Counted from the first letter of the stretch, positions 37,177 through 46,826 are shown. The stretch: 57,878 bases of DNA from Marinilactibacillus psychrotolerans (GCF_900101525.1 NZ_FMZD01000017.1:1-57878), one strand, 5' to 3'. Notes: a model not told the origin generated them from the letters alone. Translations and numbers: made by a program.

Positions 37177-40100
37177 TTAAACCGTTAATGTTTGTTCAAT
37201 AAAAATCAAATCAGTAGATAAATTATTTTTTTCTTTTAAAGATTGAACTGTAGTGTTTAATTTAAGAGCAATTCCAGAAAGCGTATCGCCATTTTTCACT
37301 TGATAAGTTCCTGATGAACTTGGCTTATCAGAACTTGTTGTATTCGAACCTTCTTTGATTACCAATTTCTGACCAATATAGATTGTATCGTTTGAAAGTT
37401 CATTCCATTCTTTTAATTTTGCAACTGTCGTATTATTATCAAGAGCAATTTTATAAAGTGAATCTCCTGATGAAACAACATAGTTACTTAATCCCAAGTT
37501 GCTTTTAGATTGTTTAGCCTGATCTTTTACTGTTGTAGTTGTTTTGGTAGAGCTGGTAGACGTCACAGATAATTTCTGCCCTACATAAATCAGATCACTA
37601 CTCAAATTATTGGCTGCCTTAAGTTTAGCAACTGTGGTATTGTATTTTCTAGCAATACCAGATAGAGTATCTCCAGAGACAACATTAATTGAATTAGTTT
37701 CTTCTTTTGTATTAACTTCTTTTGTATTATTAGTTTCTTTTTGTCCAGCAAGCAATAATGTTTGCCCTACATAAATCATGGCTGAAGATAATTTATTATC
37801 TCGAGTGATTTTAGCTACCGTAGTATTAAAACGGCGAGCTAGAGCACTCAATGTATCCCCTGCAACTACTTTATAGGAGCTGACAGGTGCTTCATTACTA
37901 TCCGTCTTGTTTTGTTCGACAGTTTCTGATTTAGTAGAAGTTTTTCCATTAATAACAAGCTTCTGGTTAACAAAAATTAAATCAGATTTTAAGTTGTTTG
38001 ATGATTTTATTTTAGCAACCGTTGTGTTGTACCTTCTGGCAATCCTTGATAAAGTATCTCCACTTACTACAGTATAAGCTGATGTTGTAGTGGACTGATT
38101 TTGGTTAGTTGTTCCAGAATTTGAGTTAGATCCTGTGGACACTTTACTATTTATGGTCAATTTCTGGTTGATTAATATTAAGTCAGATTTCAAATTATTT
38201 GAAGCTTTAATAGCGGATACGGATGTCTTGTATTTTCTAGCGATGGAAGATAAAGTATCTCCACTTGCTACAGTGTAACTGGTTGAACTCGTTTGAGATT
38301 GATCTTTATTACTGTTTGTAGGTTCATTTGTTTTGCCTGAAACAAGTAATTTTTGACCTACAAAAATTAAATCACTTTTTAAATTATTAGCAGATTTGAT
38401 TGCTGTTATAGAAGTTTTAAACCTTCTAGCTATTGAAGTTAATGTATCTCCAGAAACAACTGAGTAGCTTGAATTCGTTACAGAGCCTTGGGAACTATCA
38501 TCTGTTTGATTCCCTGATCCCGAATTAGATGAACCACCAGTTGATTGACCCTTAACTGATAATCTTTGATTAACAAAAATTAAATCACTTTTTAGATTAT
38601 TCGCTTTTTTAATGGCTGATACAGTCGTGTTAAAGCGTCTTGCTATTGATGTTAAGGTATCTCCACTTTTTATAGTATAGGTAGTATTACTTGAATTCTG
38701 ATTATTTTCCGGATTCTTATTCGTCTCTTCTTTAGAAGGACTAGTAGAATTTTTTCCGGGAATGGTTAATTTCTGATTTACAAAAATCAAATCACTTTTT
38801 AAGTTGTTGGCAGATTTGATAGCCGATACAGTTGTTCCGTTTCTTCTAGCAATCGAAGTTAATGTATCTCCTCGAACAATTACATAAACATTTCCACTAT
38901 TGCTGCCATTATTATTGTTTCCTGTGGAAGGAGAAGTAACAGGTTTTGTTGGAGTAGCTGGATCAGTTGATCCAACCCCAGAACCACCATTTCCGTTACT
39001 GTCAAAGCGAGTTAATCCATATTGTTCAATTATTCTATTTAGTTTACTTGCATAAGTTGGGTCCGTAGCATATCTGCCTTGCAACCATGCCGAAGCATCT
39101 TTATAAGAATTTGCATTTTCAATCCAAGCACCAGAATAATATCCATTATTCCAACTCGTTCCACTTCGGATCAGACGAGCATTGTCTTGAAGAGATTCTG
39201 CATAGCTGGGGTACTTTTTGAAATAATCTGTAATCGTAATCCAGCCAGTGGTGTTATAATATTCTTTTGTTTTCATTCCAACAGAGTTCCCATTGTAACT
39301 GCCTTTAATTCCAAACAGGTTATGGTTTGGTGGTGCAGCTAGCTTACTTTTACCATATCCAGATTCCAGACTAGCTTGTGCAATCATAATAGAAGCATAA
39401 ATTCCGTTTTCTTTTGCCACTTTTTGAGCATAGGAAGAGATCTGGTTAATAAATTCATTTGTAGTGTTTGTTTGATTTAAATTACCTGTTCCTACTGCTG
39501 GCACAGCAGATCCTGCTGCTTTATTAATTGCCAGCTTTTGACCTACTTTAATATAGTTTGGATTTGATAATTTATTTAAAGAGACAATATTAGCTACAGT
39601 AGTATTATATTGTTTGGCAATTTTGTTTAACGTATCTCCAGATCTAACGGTATGAATAACAGCCTTTGTTTCTGTTTTTGTTTCTGTTTTTGCAGGTGTT
39701 TTTGTTTCTGTTTTCGGTTTAGTAACTGGTTTTGGCTCTGGTTTTGTTTCTGGTTTTGGCTCTGGCTTTGTTTCTGGTTTTGGCTCTGGCTTTGTTTCTG
39801 GTTTTGGCTCTGGCTTTGTTTCTGGCTTTGTTTCTGGTTTTGTTTCACTTTCGGTATTCTCAACAGGAACCGCTTCTTTTTCTTCGGTTTCACTCTCAGT
39901 ACCTTCAGTATTTTCATTTACTACTTCAGGTGCCTGATCAGCTTGGAGTTTTTGTTCCTCTTCTAAAGAAGGTTTATCTGAATCCAACTCATGATTGGAT
40001 TGCTCATCTAATTTATCTTGATCACTTTCAAGTTCAGTCTGATTTGCAGCTTCACTTGTATCAGCAGTTTCATTTCCCTCTAATTGTGTCGCTTCAGTGA

Positions 40101-40695
40101 TCTCGTCTGTATTGGTTGTATCATTATTATCTTGTGTAAGGTTCAAATTTTCTTCTTGTTTTTCGATGACATTCTCTTCATCTATGTTTACAGATACTTC
40201 ATCTGGAGTTTGATCTACGGTTTCATTTTGTAACGATTCTGATTCTATTGCTTCAGCATCTTCTTTTTGTTCCATTTGGTAAGTAAGTAACGCTTCAAAA
40301 ACAGTGTTTAAATCATTAGAAGATAAATTTTCTACATCTAGCTGCTCTAACAGACTTTCTCCACCTGCTAGTCGAATCATACTAGTTAATTGTGTTTTAA
40401 TAAACTCAAGTTCTTCATTTTCTGTATTCGTTGTATCTTCTACAGTAGTGGTCTCATCTAAAGATTTATTTTCTGATATTTCATCATCGTTGACAGTTGT
40501 CTGTAATTCATTATACTGATTATATAAGTCTTGAATTTCTTCTTTGTTCAAATCTACTTCTTCTGCTTGAACAGCCTCAGTAAAAGCAGAAATAGCTACC
40601 ATACCTGCAAGCACACTTGATGACATAGTAATTTTTAATGAACGTTTGCGATTATTTTTTTTGTACAATTCCAACCTATCTTTGCGTTTTTTCAT
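37177..40695 (-). CDS. Secreted glucosaminidase with ten LysM domains (autolysin)
   Basis: A 1172-residue exported protein. A long basic signal peptide (cleaved near AVQAEE, about residue 45) is followed by about 230 residues rich in Glu, Asp, Asn and Thr, then a KPETKPEP repeat, one LysM (residues ~348-390), a glucosaminidase domain (~415-565; segments ASLESGYGKSKLA and NHNLFGIKG), and nine C-terminal LysM domains joined by Ser/Thr/Asn-rich linkers. The C-terminal LysMs share the core GDTLxxIARR and end VNQKL. LysMs bind peptidoglycan, and the enzyme should cut glycan strands during growth or division. Similar proteins are AcmA and AtlA. A WalR-box motif lies upstream (40802-40819). Confidence 0.93.
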   Translation of the reverse strand: MKKRKDRLELYKKNNRKRSLKITMSSSVLAGMVAISAFTEAVQAEEVDLNKEEIQDLYNQYNELQTTVNDDEISENKSLDETTTVEDTTNTENEELEFIKTQLTSMIRLAGGESLLEQLDVENLSSNDLNTVFEALLTYQMEQKEDAEAIESESLQNETVDQTPDEVSVNIDEENVIEKQEENLNLTQDNNDTTNTDEITEATQLEGNETADTSEAANQTELESDQDKLDEQSNHELDSDKPSLEEEQKLQADQAPEVVNENTEGTESETEEKEAVPVENTESETKPETKPETKPEPKPETKPEPKPETKPEPKPETKPEPKPVTKPKTETKTPAKTETKTETKAVIHTVRSGDTLNKIAKQYNTTVANIVSLNKLSNPNYIKVGQKLAINKAAGSAVPAVGTGNLNQTNTTNEFINQISSYAQKVAKENGIYASIMIAQASLESGYGKSKLAAPPNHNLFGIKGSYNGNSVGMKTKEYYNTTGWITITDYFKKYPSYAESLQDNARLIRSGTSWNNGYYSGAWIENANSYKDASAWLQGRYATDPTYASKLNRIIEQYGLTRFDSNGNGGSGVGSTDPATPTKPVTSPSTGNNNNGSNSGNVYVIVRGDTLTSIARRNGTTVSAIKSANNLKSDLIFVNQKLTIPGKNSTSPSKEETNKNPENNQNSSNTTYTIKSGDTLTSIARRFNTTVSAIKKANNLKSDLIFVNQRLSVKGQSTGGSSNSGSGNQTDDSSQGSVTNSSYSVVSGDTLTSIARRFKTSITAIKSANNLKSDLIFVGQKLLVSGKTNEPTNSNKDQSQTSSTSYTVASGDTLSSIARKYKTSVSAIKASNNLKSDLILINQKLTINSKVSTGSNSNSGTTNQNQSTTTSAYTVVSGDTLSRIARRYNTTVAKIKSSNNLKSDLIFVNQKLVINGKTSTKSETVEQNKTDSNEAPVSSYKVVAGDTLSALARRFNTTVAKITRDNKLSSAMIYVGQTLLLAGQKETNNTKEVNTKEETNSINVVSGDTLSGIARKYNTTVAKLKAANNLSSDLIYVGQKLSVTSTSSTKTTTTVKDQAKQSKSNLGLSNYVVSSGDSLYKIALDNNTTVAKLKEWNELSNDTIYIGQKLVIKEGSNTTSSDKPSSSGTYQVKNGDTLSGIALKLNTTVQSLKEKNNLSTDLIFIEQTLTV
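39727..39846. repeat. Coding tandem repeat in the autolysin (KPETKPEP)
   Basis: A 24-bp unit, coding for the eight residues KPETKPEP on the minus strand, is repeated about four to five times with few changes. It makes a Pro/Glu/Lys linker before the first LysM. Repeats of this kind vary in copy number between strains through slippage. Confidence 0.85.
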
Positions 40696-40748
40696 ACATT
40701 TGTACCCCTCTCAAAAAAACGAGTCCTTAATAGTTTCTTTGTCATTTA

Positions 40749-40754
40749 ATTATA
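40749..40754 (-). promoter_or_regulatory. Candidate -10 element of the autolysin gene
   Basis: TATAAT on the minus strand about 50 bp before the autolysin ATG. No good -35 stands 16-18 bp upstream, which is common for promoters that need an activator. The WalR-box motif lies about 50 bp further upstream. Confidence 0.45.
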
Positions 40755-40801
40755 CAATTAGTAACTTACAAAAGGAACCCTTTACTAACGTTTTTGTTAA
40801 A

Positions 40802-40819
40802 TGTTACATAGTTGTAACA
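40802..40819. promoter_or_regulatory. WalR (YycF) box, perfect palindromic match
   Basis: TGTTACATAGTTGTAACA fits the WalR consensus TGTWAH-N5-TGTWAH on both strands because it is also a 7-bp inverted repeat with a 4-bp spacer. It lies 107-124 bp upstream of the autolysin start. WalR is known to control autolysin genes in Firmicutes. The walRK genes are not in this window. Confidence 0.6.
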
Positions 40820-40976
40820 GTAGAAAAAGCGAACAAACCTAACTAAGTAACTGCGTTAGTCGGATAGTTGTTATCTTTTTATGTTACTGACTAGATATAG
40901 GCTAATATTTTTATAACTATATTCTAAAATAGGGGAACGCTCCTTAGTACTTAATAACATACGAAAGGATTTTTTT

Positions 40977-41543
40977 ATGCTTATGTCACCTTTAAGGTAT
41001 TGTCATCATTTGTTAGCACAACTTGTTTCATCTGGTGATACTGTAATAGATGCCACAGTTGGAAACGGACAAGACACAATTAAATTAGCTCAATTAGTCG
41101 GAAAAACTGGAAAAGTTTATGGTTTTGATATCCAAGAAACGGCAATAGAAGAAACCAAAAAGAAGGTTCAATTGACTGGTCTAACTGAACAAATAAAACT
41201 AATCAATGATGGTCATGAAAAAATGAATGATTACATCACAGACAATACAAAAATACAAGCGATTGTCTTTAATTTAGGTTATTTACCCAAAGGAGATAAA
41301 TCAATTATCACTTTACCAGATACAACTCTATCTGCCTTAGAACAAGGACTGAATTTATTAAATGTTGGTGGACAGATATTAATGATGGTTTATTATGGTC
41401 ATGATGGAGGGACTGAAGAAAAGAATGCTATACTCGCTTATCTCGAGACTTTATCTCAAGAAAAATTTTCTGTACTTCAATATGGATTTATTAATCAAAA
41501 GAATTCTCCTCCTTTTCTAATTGCTATTGAGAAAAGAAGATAG
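40977..41543 (+). CDS. mnmM: tRNA U34 methyltransferase MnmM (YtqB type)
   Basis: A 188-residue class I SAM methyltransferase. Motif I is VIDATVGNGQDT, and VFNLGYLPKGDK is the YtqB-type motif after beta 4. YtqB was shown to be MnmM, which methylates 5-aminomethyl-2-thiouridine at tRNA wobble position 34. CGAAAGGA precedes the ATG; a second in-frame ATG follows two codons later. It is divergent from the autolysin gene and followed by a terminator. Confidence 0.9.
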   Translation: MLMSPLRYCHHLLAQLVSSGDTVIDATVGNGQDTIKLAQLVGKTGKVYGFDIQETAIEETKKKVQLTGLTEQIKLINDGHEKMNDYITDNTKIQAIVFNLGYLPKGDKSIITLPDTTLSALEQGLNLLNVGGQILMMVYYGHDGGTEEKNAILAYLETLSQEKFSVLQYGFINQKNSPPFLIAIEKRR

Positions 41544-41586
41544 ATAAATATTGATATACTTCCTAAATTAAAAATAGTATGCAAAA

Positions 41587-41625
41587 AAAGAGAGTTGCTT
41601 CCATGAGAAACAACTCTCTTTTTAT
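41587..41625. terminator. Bidirectional terminator between mnmM and nupQ
   Basis: Stem AAAGAGAGTTG/CAACTCTCTTT (41587-41597 with 41611-41621) with T-run on one side and A-run on the other. It serves both convergent units. Confidence 0.85.
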
Positions 41626-41637
41626 AATGAATACATT

Positions 41638-42594
41638 TTATCGCGACTTAATGTAAGTAGTTCCTAGTCTCGCTGGTGCTTCAGCTCTACCAATTACTCC
41701 AACTAATACTAAAATTGTTAATAAATATGGCATAACTAATAACCAGATCGCTGGGATATCTTGGATAATCGGAATATAGGTACCGATACGTGCTAAACTT
41801 TGTGCAAATCCAAAGAATATAGCTGCGCCCATAACTCCAAGTGGATTCCATTTACCAAAAATCATAGCGGCCATTGCAATAAATCCTTGTCCTGCAATAG
41901 TTAAAATACCAAATTCATTAGAGATAGCTTGAGCTTGAATCGCTCCACCCATCCCGCCAAGTAACCCTGAAAGTAATACTCCTGAATATTTCATTACATA
42001 TACTTTGATTCCAAGTGTCTCCGCAGCATGTGGGTGTTCTCCGACAGAACGCAAGCGTAACCCAAATCGTGTTTTGAATAGCACAAACCATGCAACAACG
42101 GCTAATATGATCCCAAAGTAAGCTGGACCAGAAGTATTTTCAAAGAAAATTGGTCCAATAATTGGTATACGATCTAATAAAAAAATATTCGTTCTTCCAA
42201 AGGACTCTGGTAACGGACCTGTTTGGGCCGCCCCGAATATAGCTCTTGTCAAAAACACACCTATAGCTGGAGCCGCAAGATTGATAACTGTTCCTGAAAT
42301 AATATGGTCTGCTCTCAAATTGATCGTTGCAACAGCATGTATAATTGAAAATAAAACACCAATCAATCCACCAGCAATAAGACCTATCCATGGAGTCCAA
42401 CCACCGAATGCAGCAGCGAACTGGATATTAAAGACCGCAGACATAAATGCTCCCATAACCATAATACCTTCAAGACCAATGTTAACTACACCACTACGTT
42501 CAGAAAATGTTCCGCCTAATGCAGTTAAGATCAAAGGAGCTGCATAGATTAATGAGCTTGATACAATCAACTGAATAATATCTAATGCGTTCAT
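41638..42594 (-). CDS. nupQ: Nucleoside ABC transporter, permease subunit 2
   Basis: A 318-residue permease with about eight to nine hydrophobic helices and the family motif around VGEHPHAAETLGI (the coupling loop). It pairs with NupP to form the membrane channel of a BmpA-type nucleoside importer. It overlaps the nupP stop by 4 bp. It is the last gene of the operon and is followed by a bidirectional terminator. Confidence 0.92.
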   Translation of the reverse strand: MNALDIIQLIVSSSLIYAAPLILTALGGTFSERSGVVNIGLEGIMVMGAFMSAVFNIQFAAAFGGWTPWIGLIAGGLIGVLFSIIHAVATINLRADHIISGTVINLAAPAIGVFLTRAIFGAAQTGPLPESFGRTNIFLLDRIPIIGPIFFENTSGPAYFGIILAVVAWFVLFKTRFGLRLRSVGEHPHAAETLGIKVYVMKYSGVLLSGLLGGMGGAIQAQAISNEFGILTIAGQGFIAMAAMIFGKWNPLGVMGAAIFFGFAQSLARIGTYIPIIQDIPAIWLLVMPYLLTILVLVGVIGRAEAPARLGTTYIKSR

Positions 42595-43685
42595 ACGTCT
42601 CCTCCTTTTGTTGAACTTGCCGCTTCTTTTTTAGCAGCCCTTTTATCTACAAAATAACGAATGATATAATTTGCACCTACAAAGAAAATAATTGCCGAAG
42701 TGACAATATCTGCCATTTCATCTGGAACTCCTGCACGGTTCGGCATAAACCCAGCTCCAATATCTAAAACTCCAAATAGAATAGAAGAAAAGAAAATACC
42801 AATTGGATTACTTAATCCTAGTAATGCTACTGCAATACCATTGAATCCAATATCCGGTAACCCACCTTGTGTAAAGATATTTCCGAATGTACCAAGTCCG
42901 TGGATTGCTCCTCCTAATCCGGCTAAAGCTCCACTTAAAAACATTGAAAGAATGATATTCTTTTCTGCACTCATCCCTGCATAAGTCGAAGCATGTGGAT
43001 TTAATCCTACAGCTCTAATTTCAAAGCCTGCTGTAGTTCGAGTCATAAAAATCCAGTAAAGGATAACAACTGCCATCGCTATGAAAAAACCTAAATTCAA
43101 TCGAGAACTTTGTGTTAAAGTTGAAAGCCAGCCAATACTTAGACTTGCATTTTCCCCTACAGATTCAGTTGTGTTTCCTGATTCTGAAAGGACATCTCTA
43201 ATCAAAAAGTTTGTAAGTTGTAACGCTGTATAGTTCAGCATGATTGTCACAATAACTTCACTCGTTCCAAAGTATGCACGTAAAAAACCTGCAATTGAAG
43301 CCCATAATGCTCCAATGATTGCCCCGACACCAAGGCTAAGTGTAACAAGTAAAATCCTAGGTAAGTCTGGAAAAGATAATGCAAACCAGATAGCACTAAC
43401 CCATCCAACTAAAGCTTGTCCCGCAATACCAATATTAAAAAACCCAGCTTTAAAAGCTAATGCGAAACCTAAACCAGTAAAAGTTAGTGCAGTAGCCTGT
43501 CTTAATGCTTCCCCAATAAAATAAGGGCTTGCGAAAACGCCAGATATCATTGCATCATAAGCTATGATTGGATTATATCCGAATGCTACCATTAAGATTG
43601 CTCCAAATATAAAACCAAATACTATAGATAATACTGGCACAAGTAAGTTATTCAGCCATGTTTTATGTTGTCGAATCAACTGCAT
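42591..43685 (-). CDS. nupP: Nucleoside ABC transporter, permease subunit 1
   Basis: A 364-residue permease with about nine hydrophobic helices. The coupling segment AVGLNPHASTYAGM is similar to that in NupQ. Start is ATG 43685 (AAAGGAGAAAG upstream), inside the end of nupO with a 23-bp overlap; the longer start at 43706 has no better site. Together with NupQ and NupO it imports purine nucleosides. Confidence 0.92.
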   Translation of the reverse strand: MQLIRQHKTWLNNLLVPVLSIVFGFIFGAILMVAFGYNPIIAYDAMISGVFASPYFIGEALRQATALTFTGLGFALAFKAGFFNIGIAGQALVGWVSAIWFALSFPDLPRILLVTLSLGVGAIIGALWASIAGFLRAYFGTSEVIVTIMLNYTALQLTNFLIRDVLSESGNTTESVGENASLSIGWLSTLTQSSRLNLGFFIAMAVVILYWIFMTRTTAGFEIRAVGLNPHASTYAGMSAEKNIILSMFLSGALAGLGGAIHGLGTFGNIFTQGGLPDIGFNGIAVALLGLSNPIGIFFSSILFGVLDIGAGFMPNRAGVPDEMADIVTSAIIFFVGANYIIRYFVDKRAAKKEAASSTKGGDV

Positions 43686-45243
43686 CTTTCTCCTTTCCTT
43701 TTCCATCAGACTTTTTCTTAGCTTCAGCTATTGGAACGCCTGCCATTAATAATCCAAGTTCGGATTCATTCGTTTCATTAGCATTAACGATAGCAATTAT
43801 TTTCCCATCGTACATAACTGCTATTCTATCTGAAACATTCATTACTTCATCTAATTCATAACTCATCAATAGTACGGCTTTCCCATTATCTCTTAATTCT
43901 ATTAAACGTTTATGGATATATTCAATTGCCCCAACATCTAAGCCTCGAGTTGGTTGAGCAGCAATTAGTAACGCAGGATCCCTATCAACTTCTCTAGCAA
44001 TGATTGCTTTTTGTTGATTTCCACCTGATAAAGAAGCAGCAGTGTGCTCTTCACTTGGTGTGCGTACGTCAAATTCTTCAATCAATCGTTTAGCATGTAC
44101 TTTTATTTCTTTATAATTTAAAAATCCATGATTACTATAAGGTTTTTGATAATACGTTTGCAGTGATATGTTTTCTTCTAAAGTCATTGGTAAGATTAAT
44201 CCGTATTTCTGACGATCCTCAGGTATATGGCCTAACCCAGCTTCCGTAATTTTTCTGGGTTTCTTATTGGTAATATCTGTTCCAGCTAAATGTACTTTAC
44301 CGCTGCTAGATTTTGTCAGACCAGACAAAGCTTGAATCAGTTCAGATTGTCCATTTCCATCTACTCCGGCAATTCCTAATATTTCACCAGCTTTAACTTC
44401 AAAAGAAATTTCTTTGACTGCGTCGTATCCGCGGCTTTCTTTAACGGTCAACTGCTCTACTTTCAAGACAGTTTCTTTAGGATCTGCTGGTTTTTTATTT
44501 ACTTTAAATGTTACCGAACGCCCTACCATCATGTCTGCCAATTCTTGCTGGGTAGTAATAGATACATCAACTGTATCAATACTTTTACCTCTACGGATGA
44601 CTGTACAGCGATTAGAAACTTGTTTGATTTCATCTAACTTATGGGTAATTAAAATAATTGATTTACCTTCATCTGTTAATTTTCTCATAATCCCCATTAA
44701 TTCTTCAATCTCTTGAGGAGTCAATACGCCTGTTGGTTCATCAAAAATCAGAATATCAGCACCACGATATAATGTTTTTAATATTTCCACTCGTTGCTGC
44801 ATACCAACCGTAATATTCTCAACTTTAGAACTTGGTTCAACCTTAAGGCCATAATGATCAGATAATTCTTTTATCTCTTTTTCAGCACTCTTTTTATCAA
44901 TATAACCAAATTTACTTTTTTCTCGACCTAACATAATGTTCTCTGTAACAGTGAATTTGTCTACCAACATAAAATGCTGATGGACCATCCCTATTCCTAG
45001 CTCATTAGCTACATCTGGAGATGATATTTTCACACTATTTCCATTGACTTTAATTTCACCGGAAGTCGGTTCTAAAAGCCCTGATAAAATATTCATCAAA
45101 GTAGATTTCCCTGCACCATTTTCTCCTAATAATGCATGAATTTCGCCTTTTCTTAAATCTAGATGAATATTATCATTTGCTCTGAAAGTCCCGAACTCTT
45201 TTGTTATTCCCTTCATTTCGATAACAGATTGTGACATCGGCAA
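43663..45243 (-). CDS. nupO: Nucleoside ABC transporter, ATP-binding protein (two ATPase halves)
   Basis: A 526-residue protein made of two ATPase halves. The first has Walker A GENGAGKST near residue 38 and Walker B ILIFDEPT. The second half has GVDGNGQS in place of Walker A, a loss typical of this family, and LSGGNQQK as signature. The start is uncertain: TTG 45243 has AAGGAGGG seven bases away, and ATG 45237 is the alternative with longer spacing. It drives the NupP/NupQ importer. Confidence 0.93.
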   Translation of the reverse strand: MPMSQSVIEMKGITKEFGTFRANDNIHLDLRKGEIHALLGENGAGKSTLMNILSGLLEPTSGEIKVNGNSVKISSPDVANELGIGMVHQHFMLVDKFTVTENIMLGREKSKFGYIDKKSAEKEIKELSDHYGLKVEPSSKVENITVGMQQRVEILKTLYRGADILIFDEPTGVLTPQEIEELMGIMRKLTDEGKSIILITHKLDEIKQVSNRCTVIRRGKSIDTVDVSITTQQELADMMVGRSVTFKVNKKPADPKETVLKVEQLTVKESRGYDAVKEISFEVKAGEILGIAGVDGNGQSELIQALSGLTKSSSGKVHLAGTDITNKKPRKITEAGLGHIPEDRQKYGLILPMTLEENISLQTYYQKPYSNHGFLNYKEIKVHAKRLIEEFDVRTPSEEHTAASLSGGNQQKAIIAREVDRDPALLIAAQPTRGLDVGAIEYIHKRLIELRDNGKAVLLMSYELDEVMNVSDRIAVMYDGKIIAIVNANETNESELGLLMAGVPIAEAKKKSDGKGKEKDAVDSTT

Positions 45244-45429
45244 AAGAAGCCCTCCTTATTAGATTAGTATTTAATTAATGAAACTCATAGAATCTCTGTC
45301 TTATTATCCATTATAGACCTACAGTATTCAAGGTTCCTTAAAAAATTAGACGAAAATTTCTTGATAAGTTACTGCGCTTGTAAAAAAAAGTTCATAATTA
45401 CATCGTTCCTTCTAAAATACATTAGGTAT

Positions 45430-45460
45430 AAAAAAGCGCCAGTCTATTGACTAGCGCTCT
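45430..45460 (-). terminator. Internal terminator between bmpA and nupO
   Basis: Stem AGCGC-x-AGTC/GACT-x-GCGCT (arms 45435-45444 and 45449-45458) followed by TTTTTTA on the minus strand. It lies 30 bp past bmpA. Partial read-through would give much binding protein and less of the transport complex. Confidence 0.75.
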
Positions 45461-45491
45461 TTGTTAAATTTACTTTAAATCTGAGCTTATA

Positions 45492-46562
45492 TTATTCAGC
45501 TGCTGGAGCTTCCGGCACTTCAATTTCACCATCAAGAATTTGTTGTCTTGCTTCTTCAACAGCAGACCAAGCGTCTTCTGACATGTTACCTTCGGTGATA
45601 CCAACGCCATCTTCAGCTAAACCGTAAATAAGATTTTCTCCACCAGGGAATCCTTCATCCATTGCTTGATTAGAAGCTAACTGGATAGCAGTTCCTACAC
45701 CTTTAAGTGAAGAAGTCAATGTCAAGTTACCATCAGCATATTTACCAAGTTCTTCTTGGTCACGGTCTACTCCGATTACCCATAATTGATTTTCTGAACC
45801 TGATTCCATACGATCAGTTGCTTCAGTAAATACGCCATTACCTACAGCTCCGGATGCGTGATAGATAACATCTGCACCTGAGCTATACATTCCAGCAGCA
45901 ATTTGTTGTCCTATTGCTGCATCAGAGAATGACTCTGCATATTGAATATCAATTTCAATTTCAGGATCTACAGATTCTACCCCTGCTACAAATCCTGCTT
46001 CAAATTTGTCGATTACAGGCCCAGCTATTCCGCCAATAAATCCAACTTTATTTGTTTCAGTAGTATGCGCTGCTGCAACACCGACTAAATAAGCAGCTTC
46101 ATTATCTCGGAAGTTCAAGGACACTACATTATCTTTTTCAACAACTGCATCTACGATACCAAAATGTTGATCAGCATTAGCAGTAGCTACTTGTTTAACA
46201 GCATCTGCCAATTGGAACCCTACTCCATAAATGACATCATAATCATCTTGGATAGCTTGATTCAAGTTAGGAACAAAGTCTGCTGCATCATCTGACTGAT
46301 AATATTTTACAGCACTATCATCAAATCCATGCTCTTCTGCCCATGCCTGCATACCTTCCCAACCTGACTGATTAAATGAACGGTCATCTACTCCGCCTTC
46401 ATCTGTAACCATACCCAGTTTAAAATCTGCCGTTTCTTCTGTATCAGTATCGTTTGAATCTCCGGCACCCTCTGATGAATCGCCCGCGTTTTCTCCCTGG
46501 CATGCAGCAAGTAAAAATGCAGATGCTCCAATTGCAAAAAGATTTCTTAATTTAGTCGTCAT
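45492..46562 (-). CDS. bmpA: BmpA-family nucleoside-binding lipoprotein
   Basis: A 356-residue lipoprotein: signal peptide with lipobox FLLAAC, an acidic, Ser-rich linker, then a periplasmic-binding-protein fold of the BMP family (KLGMVTDEGGVDDRSFNQSGWEG). The family in Bacillus (NupN) and lactococci (BmpA) binds guanosine and other nucleosides and feeds the NupOPQ importer. ATG 46562 follows TTGGAGG; an in-frame start at 46616 has no ribosome site. It is first in the operon, and an inverted repeat (46652-46680) lies upstream. Confidence 0.94.
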   Translation of the reverse strand: MTTKLRNLFAIGASAFLLAACQGENAGDSSEGAGDSNDTDTEETADFKLGMVTDEGGVDDRSFNQSGWEGMQAWAEEHGFDDSAVKYYQSDDAADFVPNLNQAIQDDYDVIYGVGFQLADAVKQVATANADQHFGIVDAVVEKDNVVSLNFRDNEAAYLVGVAAAHTTETNKVGFIGGIAGPVIDKFEAGFVAGVESVDPEIEIDIQYAESFSDAAIGQQIAAGMYSSGADVIYHASGAVGNGVFTEATDRMESGSENQLWVIGVDRDQEELGKYADGNLTLTSSLKGVGTAIQLASNQAMDEGFPGGENLIYGLAEDGVGITEGNMSEDAWSAVEEARQQILDGEIEVPEAPAAE

Positions 46563-46651
46563 TACTAAATTCCTCCAATTAAAGTTGTATGTAGATTTGC
46601 TATTGAATAGAGACAAGCATATTATTTTTTATTAATAATGGCATTCTACTC

Positions 46652-46680
46652 AGTTCGCAAAATCTTTTATATCTCGAACT
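46652..46680. promoter_or_regulatory. Inverted repeat AGTTCG-N17-CGAACT upstream of bmpA
   Basis: Two 6-bp arms with a CGAA core, 17 bp apart, 90-118 bp before the bmpA start and just past a possible TACTAT -10. PurR of Bacillus binds paired CGAA boxes at similar spacing; here the boxes face outward, and the match is only partial. It may be an operator for a purine-responsive regulator. Confidence 0.35.
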
Positions 46681-46826
46681 AATAGTACCATTTTTGTAAA
46701 GAAAAATAAAGTTAAAATACGATTATTAAATGTGTGTTGTTGTCAGATTGTTCATTTGAAACCGCTATATAACAATACATTCACTATATGCGTCTATTTT
46801 TATTCTTAAATTGACATTTTTTGTAC

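Noticed and set aside
39652-40100. Plus-strand ORFs rich in Phe, Trp, Cys and Leu opposite the autolysin repeat
   Set aside because: They are the complement of the Lys/Pro/Glu repeat in the autolysin gene; low-complexity shadow frames without ribosome sites.
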